This document shows, one piece after another, positions 7,095 through 16,586 of a stretch of DNA of 64,000 nt; position 1 is the first letter of the stretch; each line of letters begins with the position of its first letter. The notes below the pieces were generated by a model. That model was not told the origin of the DNA. It did not search any database and saw nothing but the letters and a program-made list of their open reading frames with translations. A program made the translations under genes and the position numbers. The stretch comes from Oscillospiraceae bacterium (GTDB lineage: Bacteria > Bacillota > Clostridia > Oscillospirales > CAG-272), in NCBI GenBank assembly GCA_015064685.1, contig SVRT01000010.1:39889-103888 (forward strand). The letters are read 5' to 3'.

Positions 7095-8729
7095 TTATCG
7101 TTCGCCTGCGTGTCGCTTAACAAACGGTAGCTTTTCAAGGTCATTTTTATCAACCACTCTCAAAACAACACACAACGCGGCATAAATTAGTGCGGATGTG
7201 GCTATTGATATGAGTGTGAGAAGAGTTCCCGAGCCGTACTTAGCTTCGGAGACCCCGTAGAGGATTTTTACCAGAGACACCGCCAAGGTAGATGCTATGA
7301 ACGGGCGGATAAGTGTTTTTTTGAGATTTATACTTCGGGGTAAATACTTGGTGATATATGAGAAATTTATGACATTTATGATAAAGTCACAGCAAAATGT
7401 ACTGATGGGTGCGCCTGCGGCATTAATTTTCGGATTGCCTATGAGGATAAATGCCAACACTGCTTTTATCACGGTTCCCACGGTCATGGAGATCATAGGA
7501 ATCGACGGGTGTCCGTATGCCTGAAGTATCGAGTTTCCGGTGGTTATCAGTGATGAAAGTGTGACCGATATACCGAGCACTGTCAAAAGCGGTGCTGTGA
7601 GTGCTATCGCTTCGGTCTGCCCTTTAAATAAAAGCTCGAGTATTTGCTTTGAAAAAAGCGATAAGCCCACCCCTATCGGCATTGAGATAATACAGGTCAG
7701 TCTTATGCCGTCATTTACGGTTTCAGATTGCGTGATTAAATCTCTTTCGGATATTGCCCTACTGAGCCTCGGGACTATCGGGACTGCTACCGAGCTTATC
7801 AGCGCGGGGGCTAGCGCGAAAAGCGGAAGCGCGAGGGTCGTATAGCTACCGTATACCGAAAAGGCCTCCTCGCTTGTATATCCTATTCCTTGAAGTCTGC
7901 GAAGAAGCATAGTCATATCGATCATCTTTGTGATACTTATGACCGCGGCAGACAGCGTGACGGGTATTGCTATGCGCAAAAGCTCCTTCACTATTCCTCT
8001 CTCTCGCTCGAGCTTTACTTCGCTTATTCTATTCGTTTCCCTTCGCTTAAGCACGAGAAGATAAAGCGCGGAGATCATACTGCCAAGCAAGAGTCCAAGC
8101 ACTGCAAACGCTGCAACCGCCTCTGTGCTAAATCCCGCATTAAGCGCGACAATTGCGAACAGTATTCCGAGCACTAGCTTTCCTGCAGCCTCTATAAGCT
8201 GCGAGATGGCGGTTGGTATCATTCTCGATTTACCCTGAAAATATCCTCTGTATGCGCTTACCGCACAAATAAAAAAGAGAGTTGGGGCTATGGCGAGTAT
8301 CGAATAAAAGCTTTTTCCGTTTCCTAAAAAGGATGCAAACGGATATGAGAGCGCGAGCATTATTCCGCTTCCGATCATTCCAAGCAACAAAAAGAGCTTT
8401 AGCGATATGCGAAATATTCTCTCAGATGCCCCGTCTCTGCCAGAGCAGCGCGATATCATAACCGTCATTGCCACGGGAAGTCCCGCCGTTGATATGGCAC
8501 ACAAAAGTGCGTATATCTCATAGGCTGAATTAAAATACCCCATGCCCTCGCTCCCCAAGAGTCTGAGCATGGGAATTTTATATACAAGTCCGATTATCTT
8601 TACTATAACTGCCGAAAATGAGAGCGCCATCACTCCCGAAAGATAGCTGTTGCTTTTGGAATTCTCTTTTTCTTTCTTTTTTCTTCCGGGTTTTTTATAT
8701 TTCTCGATCGCGCAGGTCTTTTCGGTCAT
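7095..8729 (-). CDS. SpoVB/YabM-type polysaccharide flippase (MOP superfamily)
   Basis: 544-residue polytopic membrane protein of the oligosaccharide/lipid flippase family to which SpoVB, YabM and MurJ-like proteins belong. It has about 14 hydrophobic segments after a lysine-rich N-terminus, with recognisable LSFSAVIVKIIGLVYKIP and GLLLGSMISALYLL segments. The position directly before mazG and near rqcP-yabP-yabQ matches Bacillus yabM, a SpoVB paralogue, so a role in moving lipid-linked precursors for spore cortex or cell wall is likely. The start at 8729 has GGAGG. The gene begins 13 bases after the deaminase gene. Confidence 0.83.
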   Translation of the reverse strand: MTEKTCAIEKYKKPGRKKKEKENSKSNSYLSGVMALSFSAVIVKIIGLVYKIPMLRLLGSEGMGYFNSAYEIYALLCAISTAGLPVAMTVMISRCSGRDGASERIFRISLKLFLLLGMIGSGIMLALSYPFASFLGNGKSFYSILAIAPTLFFICAVSAYRGYFQGKSRMIPTAISQLIEAAGKLVLGILFAIVALNAGFSTEAVAAFAVLGLLLGSMISALYLLVLKRRETNRISEVKLERERGIVKELLRIAIPVTLSAAVISITKMIDMTMLLRRLQGIGYTSEEAFSVYGSYTTLALPLFALAPALISSVAVPIVPRLSRAISERDLITQSETVNDGIRLTCIISMPIGVGLSLFSKQILELLFKGQTEAIALTAPLLTVLGISVTLSSLITTGNSILQAYGHPSIPMISMTVGTVIKAVLAFILIGNPKINAAGAPISTFCCDFIINVINFSYITKYLPRSINLKKTLIRPFIASTLAVSLVKILYGVSEAKYGSGTLLTLISIATSALIYAALCVVLRVVDKNDLEKLPFVKRHAGER

Positions 8730-8742
8730 CTATCCTCCGATA

Positions 8743-10032
8743 TCAGTCGAAATAATGAGCTATAACCGTTTTTGCGTTATGCTTCAAAAGCTCTTCATCA
8801 ATCGTAGTATATGATCCGTTTTCGTAAAGTATGTTACCGTCACAGACGGTCATAAGAATATTATCGTCGTTTGCACTATAGCACACTGCTGAATCGATGC
8901 TATACGCGGGGATATTGTTTATCGCGTTCATATCGACAAGGATAAGATCTGCTCTCTGTCCTGCCTTTATCTCTCCGCAATCAGCTCTTCCCTGCGCGAC
9001 GGCTCCGTTTTTCGTTGCACACTTTATCATATCGGACGCGAGCGTTACCGCGGGGTCGCGCTCGACTCCCTTGTGGATAAGCGTTGCAAACTGAAGCTCA
9101 CGGAGGATACTGAGTCTGTTATTTGATGCGACTCCGTCCGTACCAAGAGTTACGTTTACCCCCGCCTCCTTCATTTTTCTGTACGGCATTACACCGCTAC
9201 CGAGCTTTAAGTTACTTACGGGGTTATGAGCTACGCTGACTCCCTTTTCTGCCATAAGCTTTATATCGTCGTCATCGACATAGACGCAGTGTGCGGCGGT
9301 TACGGGAACCTCAAGCACTCCGCAGCTCTCGAGGAATCGCATAGGCGTCATTCCGCGTCTCTCGATTCCCTCCTTATGCTCACTTGCAGTCTCCGAGACG
9401 TGAATCTGGAAGCCTGTGTTCATCCTTTTAGTGAGGTCGGCAACGTATCTGAAGCATCCCTCGACATTTGAATACTCGGCATGGAGCGACATATCTATCT
9501 TGATCCTGCCGTCTGCTTTTCCGTGCCATCTGTTAAAGACGTCTATCGATTCGAGGACTCTTGAGTCCTTTGAGAAATCCGCATCCTTATCGAAGGAGAC
9601 GATAGAGCGCGAGAGGTTTGCCTTGATTCCTGTCTCCTCGACCGCGCGCGCGGTCTCGTCAAGGAAAAAGTACATATCCGAGAAGGAAACGACACCGTTT
9701 CTGATCATCTCGGCTATCGCTATCATTGATCCTATATAAACTCTTTCCTCATTGAGTCTGTCCTCTGCGGGAAAGATCTTTTCATTGAGCCATCTCTGAA
9801 GCGGAAGGTCGTCTCCGTAGCCGCGGAAGAGCGTCATTGCGCTATGGCAATGTGTATTGTAAAATCCCGGCATAAGGAGGTTTCCGTTGCCCTCGACTGT
9901 CTTTGTCGCCCTCTCGGCAGGCATATCCTTACCGACGTATTTTATATATTTGCCATCTGTGAGGACATTGACCGTGCTATCGGCATAGCCGTACTCCTCA
10001 AGAAGCTTTACGTTTTTGAATAAAATGCTCAT
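8743..10032 (-). CDS. mtaD: 5'-methylthioadenosine / S-adenosylhomocysteine deaminase (amidohydrolase)
   Basis: 429-residue metal-dependent amidohydrolase of the TRZ/ATZ group, most like MTA/SAH deaminases, which deaminate adenosine-type by-products of S-adenosylmethionine use. Metal ligands are visible: HCHSAM near residue 60, HVSETASEH, AAHCVYVDDDD, and the TDG motif GTDGVASNN. The length is normal. The start at 10032 has AAGGAG. It sits between hemZ and the flippase gene with gaps of about ten bases. Other adenosine or guanine deaminases of the family cannot be excluded. Confidence 0.85.
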   Translation of the reverse strand: MSILFKNVKLLEEYGYADSTVNVLTDGKYIKYVGKDMPAERATKTVEGNGNLLMPGFYNTHCHSAMTLFRGYGDDLPLQRWLNEKIFPAEDRLNEERVYIGSMIAIAEMIRNGVVSFSDMYFFLDETARAVEETGIKANLSRSIVSFDKDADFSKDSRVLESIDVFNRWHGKADGRIKIDMSLHAEYSNVEGCFRYVADLTKRMNTGFQIHVSETASEHKEGIERRGMTPMRFLESCGVLEVPVTAAHCVYVDDDDIKLMAEKGVSVAHNPVSNLKLGSGVMPYRKMKEAGVNVTLGTDGVASNNRLSILRELQFATLIHKGVERDPAVTLASDMIKCATKNGAVAQGRADCGEIKAGQRADLILVDMNAINNIPAYSIDSAVCYSANDDNILMTVCDGNILYENGSYTTIDEELLKHNAKTVIAHYFD

Positions 10033-10041
10033 TTGTTCTCC

Positions 10042-11544
10042 TTAAAAGAGGTTTCTGCGGCGGTAGAATTCAAGTGCCGCTTCTATCTTCTGTTCGGTCT
10101 TGTTGTCAGAGAGATACTCATACGGGTACTTAGGATTGAAAAATCTTTCGATCACTCTTGGGCTTCCGTCCTTCGGCGCGTAATCAACGAACTTTGATAC
10201 CGCACCTGCTCCGCAAGCGAAGATAGAATGTATCTCCTCCATCATATAGATGTTATATAGCCCCTTATATCCGTCAAGCGAGAAGCCTACGTTTTCATAG
10301 TTACCGACTGTATTTTTCTGCCTATACATATAATAAGGCTGATATCCCTCGTGCTGTGCGGTTATCTGCGAATAATCGACGCATTTTCCAACGTCTCCGC
10401 CACGTATCGAATAGATATGTGTACTGTTCTTCAGAAAATCGCTCGCCTTCTTGACACTGAAGGTATGTACGGTTATATTCTCGGGACGGAGCGACACTAT
10501 CTTATCGTAAGATGCCGCAAAGCTTGAAAATTTATCTCCCGGAAGTCCTGCGATAACGTCCGTATTGATTATCTCTATCCCGGATTCGCGCGCTATTTCA
10601 TACGCGCGGAGGAAGTCCTCTGCGGTATGAGAGCGTCCGATTATTCGAAGCACATCGTCGTTCAGAGTCTGCGGATTTACGCTGATTCTGTTTACTCCCC
10701 TTGCCTTTGCAATCATCATTTTCTCTGAGGTAATGGTGTCGGGGCGGCCTGCCTCAAGCGTATATTCCGCAAGCGTTGAAGGATCAATATTATTCTCGAC
10801 CGTAGCAAGCAGCCAATCGAGCTGTGTGTCATCAAGAATAGTGGGTGTTCCTCCGCCTATATACACTGTTTTGACCTTAAGTCCAAGCTCCTTTATAAGG
10901 GAGAAGGTCTTATTTATCTCGTCGCCGAGAGCTATGAGATAATCCGGTATGGTTGCGAGCAGCTTCTTTGATGTATACGACACGAAGGAGCAATACGCGC
11001 ATCTCGTTGGACAGAACGGGATAGATATATACACACTGCATTCCTTCTCATCCGCGCTCTTGACGAATTCCGCCTCATTGAGCGCGACCTCGGTTGCCAG
11101 AGCCGCCTTTTTGGGAATGACGAAATAGTCGCTGACGAGCGTCTTTTTCACCTTGGTTTTTGACATTCCGCTCTCGAGCATTTCGGTTGCAACCTTTGAC
11201 GGTCTTACACCGACGAGCATTCCCCAGGACGGGCGGTATCCTATTACCTCACCGCAAACCGAAAGGATCGCATCTCCGACCGCGATCTTTTTAAGTCGGT
11301 CGTGTGTTATATCCTCTCTGTTAGGATATATCTTTTCGCATGACGAATACTTTCCGTCAAGCGAAAGCTCCGCAAACACTCTGACACCGTCCTCATCATC
11401 CTCAAGCTTCAAGGATAACTCGGGAACAGCTATACCGTCGTTATCGGCATCTGCATCCTCCGAAAATCTCTCCCCGGGGAAAAATATCATACATAGTGTT
11501 TGGACGTAATATTGATTTATATTTCCGCTTACATTAAGCTTCAT
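10042..11544 (-). CDS. hemZ: HemZ-type radical SAM protein (coproporphyrinogen dehydrogenase-like)
   Basis: 500-residue radical SAM enzyme of the HemN/HemZ group. The cluster motif CPTRCAYCSF (a CxxxCxxC variant) is near residue 180, followed by the GGGTPTILD SAM-binding motif and the HTFSVKKASDF and YYMYRQKNT segments. An N-terminal extension of about 165 residues before the radical core is typical of HemZ and absent from HemN. Its position next to dtd and rel is common in Clostridia. A real role in haem synthesis is uncertain because HemZ function is poorly defined and no other haem genes are visible. Confidence 0.85.
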   Translation of the reverse strand: MKLNVSGNINQYYVQTLCMIFFPGERFSEDADADNDGIAVPELSLKLEDDEDGVRVFAELSLDGKYSSCEKIYPNREDITHDRLKKIAVGDAILSVCGEVIGYRPSWGMLVGVRPSKVATEMLESGMSKTKVKKTLVSDYFVIPKKAALATEVALNEAEFVKSADEKECSVYISIPFCPTRCAYCSFVSYTSKKLLATIPDYLIALGDEINKTFSLIKELGLKVKTVYIGGGTPTILDDTQLDWLLATVENNIDPSTLAEYTLEAGRPDTITSEKMMIAKARGVNRISVNPQTLNDDVLRIIGRSHTAEDFLRAYEIARESGIEIINTDVIAGLPGDKFSSFAASYDKIVSLRPENITVHTFSVKKASDFLKNSTHIYSIRGGDVGKCVDYSQITAQHEGYQPYYMYRQKNTVGNYENVGFSLDGYKGLYNIYMMEEIHSIFACGAGAVSKFVDYAPKDGSPRVIERFFNPKYPYEYLSDNKTEQKIEAALEFYRRRNLF

Positions 11545-11578
11545 CTGAGTCTTTTCCTGACTTTCCTTTTATTTTGGG

Positions 11579-12040
11579 TCACTGCTTTTTCTTTTTCAGA
11601 ACTTCGCTATCCATTACTATCGTCACGGGTCCGTCATTTATGAGTCCGACCTCCATATGCGCTCCGAATACTCCCTTACCTACGTGCTTAAGCTCCGCGG
11701 ATATAAGGGAAACAAAATATTCATAGAGGCGATTCGCCTCGTCCGGCGGTGCGCTCTCGAGATAATCTGGGCGGTTACCGTGCTTATAGTTTGCCATCAG
11801 TGTAAACTGGGATATTATAAGAGCTTCTCCGTCGATATTCTTTATCGAGAGGTTCATTTTATCGTTCTCGTCCGTGAATATTCTGAGGTTACATATTTTG
11901 GTTGCGAGAAGCTGTGCGTCCTCCTCACAATCCCCCTTAGCAACTCCGAGAAGGATCATAAGTCCCTCGCCGCATGCTCCTACTGTCTCTCCGTCCACCT
12001 TGACGGATGCATTTTTTACTCTTTGTAATACTGCTTTCAT
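11579..12040 (-). CDS. dtd: D-aminoacyl-tRNA deacylase
   Basis: 153-residue Dtd, which hydrolyses D-aminoacyl-tRNA so that D-amino acids stay out of proteins. Both active-site signatures are present: SQFTL (near residue 77) and the cross-subunit Gly-cisPro loop NDGPVTI (near residue 136). The MKAVLQRVKNASVKVDG start is typical. It lies 14 bases after rel, the usual rel-dtd arrangement of Firmicutes. AAGGAAG precedes the start. Confidence 0.95.
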   Translation of the reverse strand: MKAVLQRVKNASVKVDGETVGACGEGLMILLGVAKGDCEEDAQLLATKICNLRIFTDENDKMNLSIKNIDGEALIISQFTLMANYKHGNRPDYLESAPPDEANRLYEYFVSLISAELKHVGKGVFGAHMEVGLINDGPVTIVMDSEVLKKKKQ

Positions 12041-12054
12041 ATATCTTCCTTAAA

Positions 12055-14286
12055 TCACGAAAATCCTCTGCCAACGCTTTCGACTCCGTCAAGAGAGCGA
12101 AGTCTTGCTACGATGGAATTGTAATGGTCGATGTTCTTACAGCTTATCTTAAGGCTGATTATACATCTGCCGTTCGTGCGCTTTTGTGAATTGACCTGCA
12201 AAATCGCAACCTTCATATCCGCAAGCGCGACCGCAACGTCTGCAAGCATTCCGACTCTGTCCTCTGTGAAGAGCTGGAGGAGTGCCTCATAGACGTTCCT
12301 GGAGGATTCCTGCGCGCTTGTTTCCCAATGCGCTTCCTTCCATCTGTCCTTATTGATCTCAAGCTTTTTGCCCTCGATGACATTGGGGCAATCCTTCTTG
12401 TGTATGGATATTCCGTATCCCTTTGTGATAAATCCGATGACCTCGTCTCCGGGAAGCGGATTACAGCATTTGGCAAATTTGACCTGACAGCCACTCTCTC
12501 CGTCGACGATTATTCCACTGTTTGACTTGAGATTTTTAGGCTTAACTGCTTTTTGCGACAGGCTTTCCTCAGTGATCTCAACAGCATCTGTCTCGGGCTC
12601 GATAAGCTTTGCCGATTCCTCTTTTATCTTATTTACAAGCTTGCTGATCGATATACCGCCGTAGCCTACGCCATTATAAAGATCATCCGCACTTGCAAAT
12701 CCGATCCTGCTTGCGACCGCATTTACGACCTCGAGTCTTCCCTGCTCGTCAAGCTTGATATTCTGCTTGCGGAACTCTCCGTCGATCATTGATCGGCCGA
12801 GAGAGATATTCTCTGCTCTTGTCTCTTTCTTGAACCACTGCTTGATCTTGGAGCGCGCTTCACTCGTTTTAACGATATTAAGCCAATCTCGGCTCGGTCC
12901 TTTCGTTACCGTTGACGTGAGTATTTCTACGATCTCTCCGTTCTGTACGATACGGTCGATCGGTACGATCATTCCGTTGATCTTTGCACCGATCATCTTA
13001 TTTCCCACCGCGGAGTGTATTGCATATGCGAAGTCGATTACCGTCGCTCCCTGAGGAAGCGCGATAACGTCTCCCTTAGGTGTAAACACGAAGACCTCAT
13101 CCTGGAATATATCTGTCTTCAGTGCATTCATAAACTCGTCGTGGTCTCTTGCCTCGCCCTCAGTCTCGATGAGCTTGGATATCCACTCGAGCTTTTTGTC
13201 CATATCCTCCTTTGAGGATGCACCCGACTTATATTTCCAGTGCGCCGCGATACCGTATTCCGCAAAATGGTGCATCTCTCTTGTTCTTATCTGCACCTCA
13301 AACGGTATTCCGTCGCGTCCTATTACCGTTGTATGGAGAGAACGGTACATATTGGGCTTCGGGGTTGAGATATAGTCCTTGAAGCGTCCGGGGATAGAAT
13401 TGAACATCTCATGGATTATTCCGAGCGTGGTATAGCACTCAAGCTCGGTCTCGACAATAACTCTCACCGCGTAAAAGTCGTATATCTCATCAAAGCTCTT
13501 ATTCTGGTTATACATCTTTTTGTAGATGCTATATACCGTTTTGATTCGTCCCTCAAGTGTAAAGTGTATATTGTTCTCCGTCAGCTTTTCCGATATGACG
13601 GAACGGATATTTTCGATTACGTTAAGGCTTTGTCCGTATTTGTTCTCGATCGACTCCTTGACCTCCTTATAGCCTATCGGGTCAAGGTGCTGGATTCCTA
13701 TATTCTCAAGCTCCTGCTTGATCTTCTGTATTCCGAGTCGGTGGGCTAAGGGCGCGTAGACCTGCATCGTTTCAAGCGCGGTCATACGTCTCTTGTTCTC
13801 TGCCTTCGCCTCGAGAGTTCGCATATTATGCAGTCTGTCGCAGAGCTTGATAAAGATTACTCTTACGTCCTTATGCATTGCGAGCAGCATCTTACGGAGG
13901 TTCTCGATGTGCTGCTCCTCCTTATCCTCGATCTGAAGTGAGACTATCTTTGTAAGTCCGTCTACAAGCTGCGCTACGTCGTTGCCGAATATCTTCTCGA
14001 TGTCCTTAAGGTCTACCTTATCCGAGCAGTCCTCCACGGTATCGTGAAGGAGCGCGGCACAGATAGAGTCTGTGTCAAGTCCGAGTCCCGCTACTATCTC
14101 CGCTACCGCCAACGGGTGCGAAATATAGGGCTCTCCGCTCTGGCGGAACTGTCCTTGGTGAAGCTCATTGGCATACTCGTATGCCTTTTTTATCTTCTCG
14201 AGATCGTAGTTTTTTCCCGATACTCTGAGCAGATCAAGCAATCTGTTACAATTGAATTCCTGGTTAACGCTTGATGATGATTCCAT
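12055..14286 (-). CDS. relA: Bifunctional (p)ppGpp synthetase/hydrolase Rel
   Basis: 743-residue long RSH protein that makes and degrades the alarmone (p)ppGpp. Domain order: HD hydrolase (HPLAVAEIVA, then HDTVED near residue 82), synthetase (GRIKTVYSIYKKM and the later YRSLHTTVIG), TGS domain (VFTPKGDVIALPQGATVID), a conserved cysteine region (KCCNPLPGDEVIGF) and C-terminal ACT domain (DRVGMLADVAVALADM). The intact HDxxED motif argues for active hydrolase. The start at 14286 has GGAAGGAG. It sits in the recJ-rel-dtd order seen widely in Firmicutes; an apt gene often found between recJ and rel is absent. Confidence 0.95.
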   Translation of the reverse strand: MESSSSVNQEFNCNRLLDLLRVSGKNYDLEKIKKAYEYANELHQGQFRQSGEPYISHPLAVAEIVAGLGLDTDSICAALLHDTVEDCSDKVDLKDIEKIFGNDVAQLVDGLTKIVSLQIEDKEEQHIENLRKMLLAMHKDVRVIFIKLCDRLHNMRTLEAKAENKRRMTALETMQVYAPLAHRLGIQKIKQELENIGIQHLDPIGYKEVKESIENKYGQSLNVIENIRSVISEKLTENNIHFTLEGRIKTVYSIYKKMYNQNKSFDEIYDFYAVRVIVETELECYTTLGIIHEMFNSIPGRFKDYISTPKPNMYRSLHTTVIGRDGIPFEVQIRTREMHHFAEYGIAAHWKYKSGASSKEDMDKKLEWISKLIETEGEARDHDEFMNALKTDIFQDEVFVFTPKGDVIALPQGATVIDFAYAIHSAVGNKMIGAKINGMIVPIDRIVQNGEIVEILTSTVTKGPSRDWLNIVKTSEARSKIKQWFKKETRAENISLGRSMIDGEFRKQNIKLDEQGRLEVVNAVASRIGFASADDLYNGVGYGGISISKLVNKIKEESAKLIEPETDAVEITEESLSQKAVKPKNLKSNSGIIVDGESGCQVKFAKCCNPLPGDEVIGFITKGYGISIHKKDCPNVIEGKKLEINKDRWKEAHWETSAQESSRNVYEALLQLFTEDRVGMLADVAVALADMKVAILQVNSQKRTNGRCIISLKISCKNIDHYNSIVARLRSLDGVESVGRGFS

Positions 14287-14357
14287 AGATTATTTTTCTC
14301 CTTCCGGCACTATTGCACCGGCAAATATGTCGGCTTTTTGGCGACGCCGTATCGCTT

Positions 14358-16559
14358 TTATGCCTGGCATCGGCTCTCAAGCATTTTATACGTGCTTGTG
14401 AGCTCGACGTTGCTCTTTTCTGCATTCTTGCAGATCTCGAACTCGAACAGATCGTCTCCGAGATGCTCGAATTCGCAAACTCTCATTTCAGAAAGAATGT
14501 CGATGATAAATCTGAGCTTTACGCAGTTGACATCGACGTTCAACTGCTCAAGTATTGAGCTACGGAGAACTCGGTAGCTGAACATTGTATGTCCGCACAT
14601 TCCCTCGTACCTCAAAAACTTATATATATGCGCTACGTCAGCTCTTGTAGGAATTATATCCTCATCTCGAGAGTGCTTCGCGCCTCCGACGATCTCCTTA
14701 TATCTCGTTTTTTCGCTTTCATACTTGGCTTCGAGTGAAGGAGTGAGTCTGATATCCTGGACTATGAGCTGGAGGCTCTTCTGCCCTCTGAATTCATTGA
14801 TGGCGAGCTGACAGAGGATGTCCAGATGCTCACCGAAATGATAATTCACAGTCGATGCGCTCATTCCGAAGCAGACAGCGGTATAGCTCTTACCGCCTGC
14901 GCTGAGCATAAGCTTTGTATGCTTTCCCGCGCCCATTGAGATCACTCTCTCAAGGGTCATATCACGCACCATAAAAACGGGCGTCTGATTGGAAACACCG
15001 AAGGGCTCGAGCGCGCTTATTTCGTCTACCACATCCATTGAAAGCTCATCTGCAGAGATCGCGCAGTCGGCTTCATATTTCATTACAAAAAGGTCATCTG
15101 AAAGGCTTTCTCTTGCATAGTCGTTGATCATTCTTCTGAAGCCTTCGATATTACATCTCATTACGGAGAGACCTGCTGCCAGCTCGTGACCTCCAAACTG
15201 TACGAGATGCTCCTTACAGTGATCGAGCGCGTCGACGAGGTTCATTCCCTTTACGCTTCTTCCAGATCCCTTGCCCACGTCGTGGGGATCGCTGTCTCCG
15301 TCGGTCGCACCGTCAAACGAGATGAGTATTGAGGGGAGACCGTATTTTTCAGTGATTCTTGAGGATACTATTCCGATTATGCCCTGCTGCCAAGTGTCGT
15401 TTTCAAGGACTATGACCTTATCATTCGCAAAATCGTGAGTCTCCTCTATCATTTTATACGCTTGCTCCGCTATGCTGTTTTCCTCTCTCTGGCGGACAAG
15501 GTTTATCTCGCAAAGCTCCTCGGCAAGGTATGCCGCTCTCTCTGCATCCTCCGCAAGCAAAAGCTCTACTGCCTTTGACGCAGAGCTGATCCTTCCGGCG
15601 GCGTTTATTCTTGGTGCGAGAGAAAAGCTGATATATCCCGAATTGATCTTCCTCTTTTTCGTATTCTTCTCTGCTACTCCGGTTGCGGGACGGGTAAGCG
15701 CAGAATTATTTGCCGCCTCGATAAGCGCGGCAAGCCCTACTCGCGCTCCTGCATCTATCGAAGCAAGTCCCTGCTTTACTATCACCCTGTTCTCGTCGAT
15801 AAGCGGCATTACGTCCGCTACCGTTCCGACCGCAACGAGGTCTACGTATTTTGAGCAGATATTGCGTACCGCCTCATCACGTGAAAGCTCGGGACATCTT
15901 AATATTTCGTATCCGCAGACAAATTTGAATACTACTCCGACTCCCGCAAGCTCGCAGAAGGGGTAGGTACAGTCGGGTCTGTGGGGATTGACTACCGCAC
16001 ATGCCTCGGGTAATTCTCCGTGGCACTCGTGGTGATCGGTTACTACCGTGTCTATTCCAAACTCCCTGGCATATTCGACCTCGTTGTTTGCGGTGATGCC
16101 TGTATCGACCGTTATTATGAGCTTGGTCCCATTTTTGGAAAGTGTATCAATTGCTGTATTTGACACACCGTATCCCTCCTTCGCACGAAGGGGTATGTAA
16201 TAATTCACATCTGCACCGAGTGATTTTAAGTAAAGATAAAGCAGAGTCACAGAGGTTACTCCGTCAACGTCGTAATCTCCGTATACTGTTATTCTCTCAC
16301 CTTGCTCAATTGCTCTTGAGACTCTCTCCACCGCTTTGTCCATATCCTTGAGAAGATAGGGATCGTGAAGTGTTTCATCGGTGGGGTTCATAAAGGCTTC
16401 TCCGCTTTTTGAGTCGTGGAAGCCTCTGTTATATATCAGACTTGCTACCACTCTTGAAACGTTTAAGTCGTGCGCCAATTTATCAATGTTGGCGTCGACC
16501 TCACTATTTCCCGGCGTATACCTCAGTGACCACACCTTTTTCTTATCGTTTGCGTTCAT
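14358..16559 (-). CDS. recJ: Single-stranded-DNA-specific exonuclease RecJ
   Basis: 733-residue RecJ, a 5'-3' exonuclease on single-stranded DNA used in recombination and repair. DHH-family motifs are present: DYDVDGVTS near residue 96, VDTGITANNE near 150, TDHHE near 175, and the DHHA1 motif GGHELAAGLSV near 455. A C-terminal extension of about 150 residues beyond the OB region is common in Firmicutes RecJ. The start at 16559 has GGAG five bases upstream. It lies 27 bases after the FAD dehydrogenase gene and 71 bases before rel. Confidence 0.94.
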   Translation of the reverse strand: MNANDKKKVWSLRYTPGNSEVDANIDKLAHDLNVSRVVASLIYNRGFHDSKSGEAFMNPTDETLHDPYLLKDMDKAVERVSRAIEQGERITVYGDYDVDGVTSVTLLYLYLKSLGADVNYYIPLRAKEGYGVSNTAIDTLSKNGTKLIITVDTGITANNEVEYAREFGIDTVVTDHHECHGELPEACAVVNPHRPDCTYPFCELAGVGVVFKFVCGYEILRCPELSRDEAVRNICSKYVDLVAVGTVADVMPLIDENRVIVKQGLASIDAGARVGLAALIEAANNSALTRPATGVAEKNTKKRKINSGYISFSLAPRINAAGRISSASKAVELLLAEDAERAAYLAEELCEINLVRQREENSIAEQAYKMIEETHDFANDKVIVLENDTWQQGIIGIVSSRITEKYGLPSILISFDGATDGDSDPHDVGKGSGRSVKGMNLVDALDHCKEHLVQFGGHELAAGLSVMRCNIEGFRRMINDYARESLSDDLFVMKYEADCAISADELSMDVVDEISALEPFGVSNQTPVFMVRDMTLERVISMGAGKHTKLMLSAGGKSYTAVCFGMSASTVNYHFGEHLDILCQLAINEFRGQKSLQLIVQDIRLTPSLEAKYESEKTRYKEIVGGAKHSRDEDIIPTRADVAHIYKFLRYEGMCGHTMFSYRVLRSSILEQLNVDVNCVKLRFIIDILSEMRVCEFEHLGDDLFEFEICKNAEKSNVELTSTYKMLESRCQA

Positions 16560-16586
16560 TATATCTCCAAATTTAATTTATTTCTG